A stretch of DNA of 64,000 nucleotides from Hepsetus odoe. Lineage: Eukaryota > Chordata > Actinopteri > Characiformes > Hepsetidae. The notes under the pieces are model-generated. The model made no database searches and was not told where the DNA came from. It was given only the letters and a program-made list of their open reading frames with translations. Both the position numbers and the translations under genes were made by a program. Numbering within the stretch: position 1 is the first letter of the stretch; each line of letters begins with the position of its first letter. This document shows, in pieces, positions 63,966-64,000 of this stretch. The stretch is taken from NCBI GenBank assembly GCA_017165825.1, contig CM029367.1, positions 25,637,607 through 25,701,606 of the forward strand, written 5' to 3'.

Positions 63966-64000
63966 GGGGTGTCAAACTGCAGCCCTGGAGGGCCGGAATC
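63966..64000 (+). repeat. Start of a dispersed teleost repeat cut by the window edge
   Basis: 'ggggtgtcaaactgcagccc' and 'tggagggccggaatc' is a familiar start of a common teleost interspersed repeat. Confidence 0.5.

Larger units (their letters stand above)
50950..64000. other. AT-rich noncoding DNA, no gene recognised
   Basis: Could be upstream intron(s) of the RGS gene or intergenic. I searched by eye for the RZ cysteine-string exon on the minus strand and did not find it. The contents I can support are a SINE-A head trace (51764-51810), the teleost-tail trace (53361-53480), (CT)n at 53890-53957, (TA)n at 61640-61687, GATA-like repeats near 62937-62985, and degenerate SINEs at 59791, 62205, 62372 and 63668. 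Confidence 0.55.

Overview
This is a vertebrate genomic window, almost certainly from a teleost and probably an otophysan fish. It has long AT-rich introns with GT-AG junctions, many microsatellites, two families of tRNA-derived SINEs and other short dispersed teleost repeats. The proteins are clear vertebrate orthologues. The otophysan assignment rests on my recollection of the SINE families, so it is less certain than 'teleost'.

Layout. (1) 1-10932, minus strand: the 5' two fifths of map3k21 (MLK4, a mixed-lineage MAP3K). Five coding exons encode an SH3 domain, a complete kinase domain and the start of the leucine zippers; the gene runs off the left edge. (2) 10933-14368: the divergent interval, with two CpG-rich promoter-like patches (about 12300-12555 for map3k21, about 14040-14368 for pcnx2). 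(3) 14369-33545, plus strand: a complete pcnx2 (pecanex homolog 2). I reconstructed 34 coding exons, all phase-consistent, giving about 2040 aa. (4) 33546-47700: pcnx2 3' UTR and intergenic DNA, with a mosaic of repeats near 38 kb and a long SINE-poor AT-rich tract at 39.4-47.7 kb. (5) 47886-50949, minus strand: two exons of an RZ-type RGS gene (RGS17/19/20 group). The first is intact, but the terminal RGS exon carries frame-breaking lesions. (6) 50950-64000: AT-rich noncoding DNA with scattered degenerate SINEs and microsatellites.

Relations. The head-to-head map3k21-pcnx2 pair matches the human neighbours at 1q42. Human MAP3K9-PCNX1 (14q24) and MAP3K11-PCNX3 (11q13) are the paralogous neighbours, so this looks like an ancient linked pair kept after vertebrate genome duplication. 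MLK4 is a cytosolic kinase feeding JNK/p38/ERK signalling; pecanex is a multi-pass membrane protein. Nothing in the sequence shows they act together beyond a possible shared promoter region. I found no CRISPR array, toxin system, virus or other unknown multi-gene system. The observations most worth a second look are the eroding RGS exon, the uORFs before pcnx2, two GC-AG introns, and nested or chimeric SINE structures.
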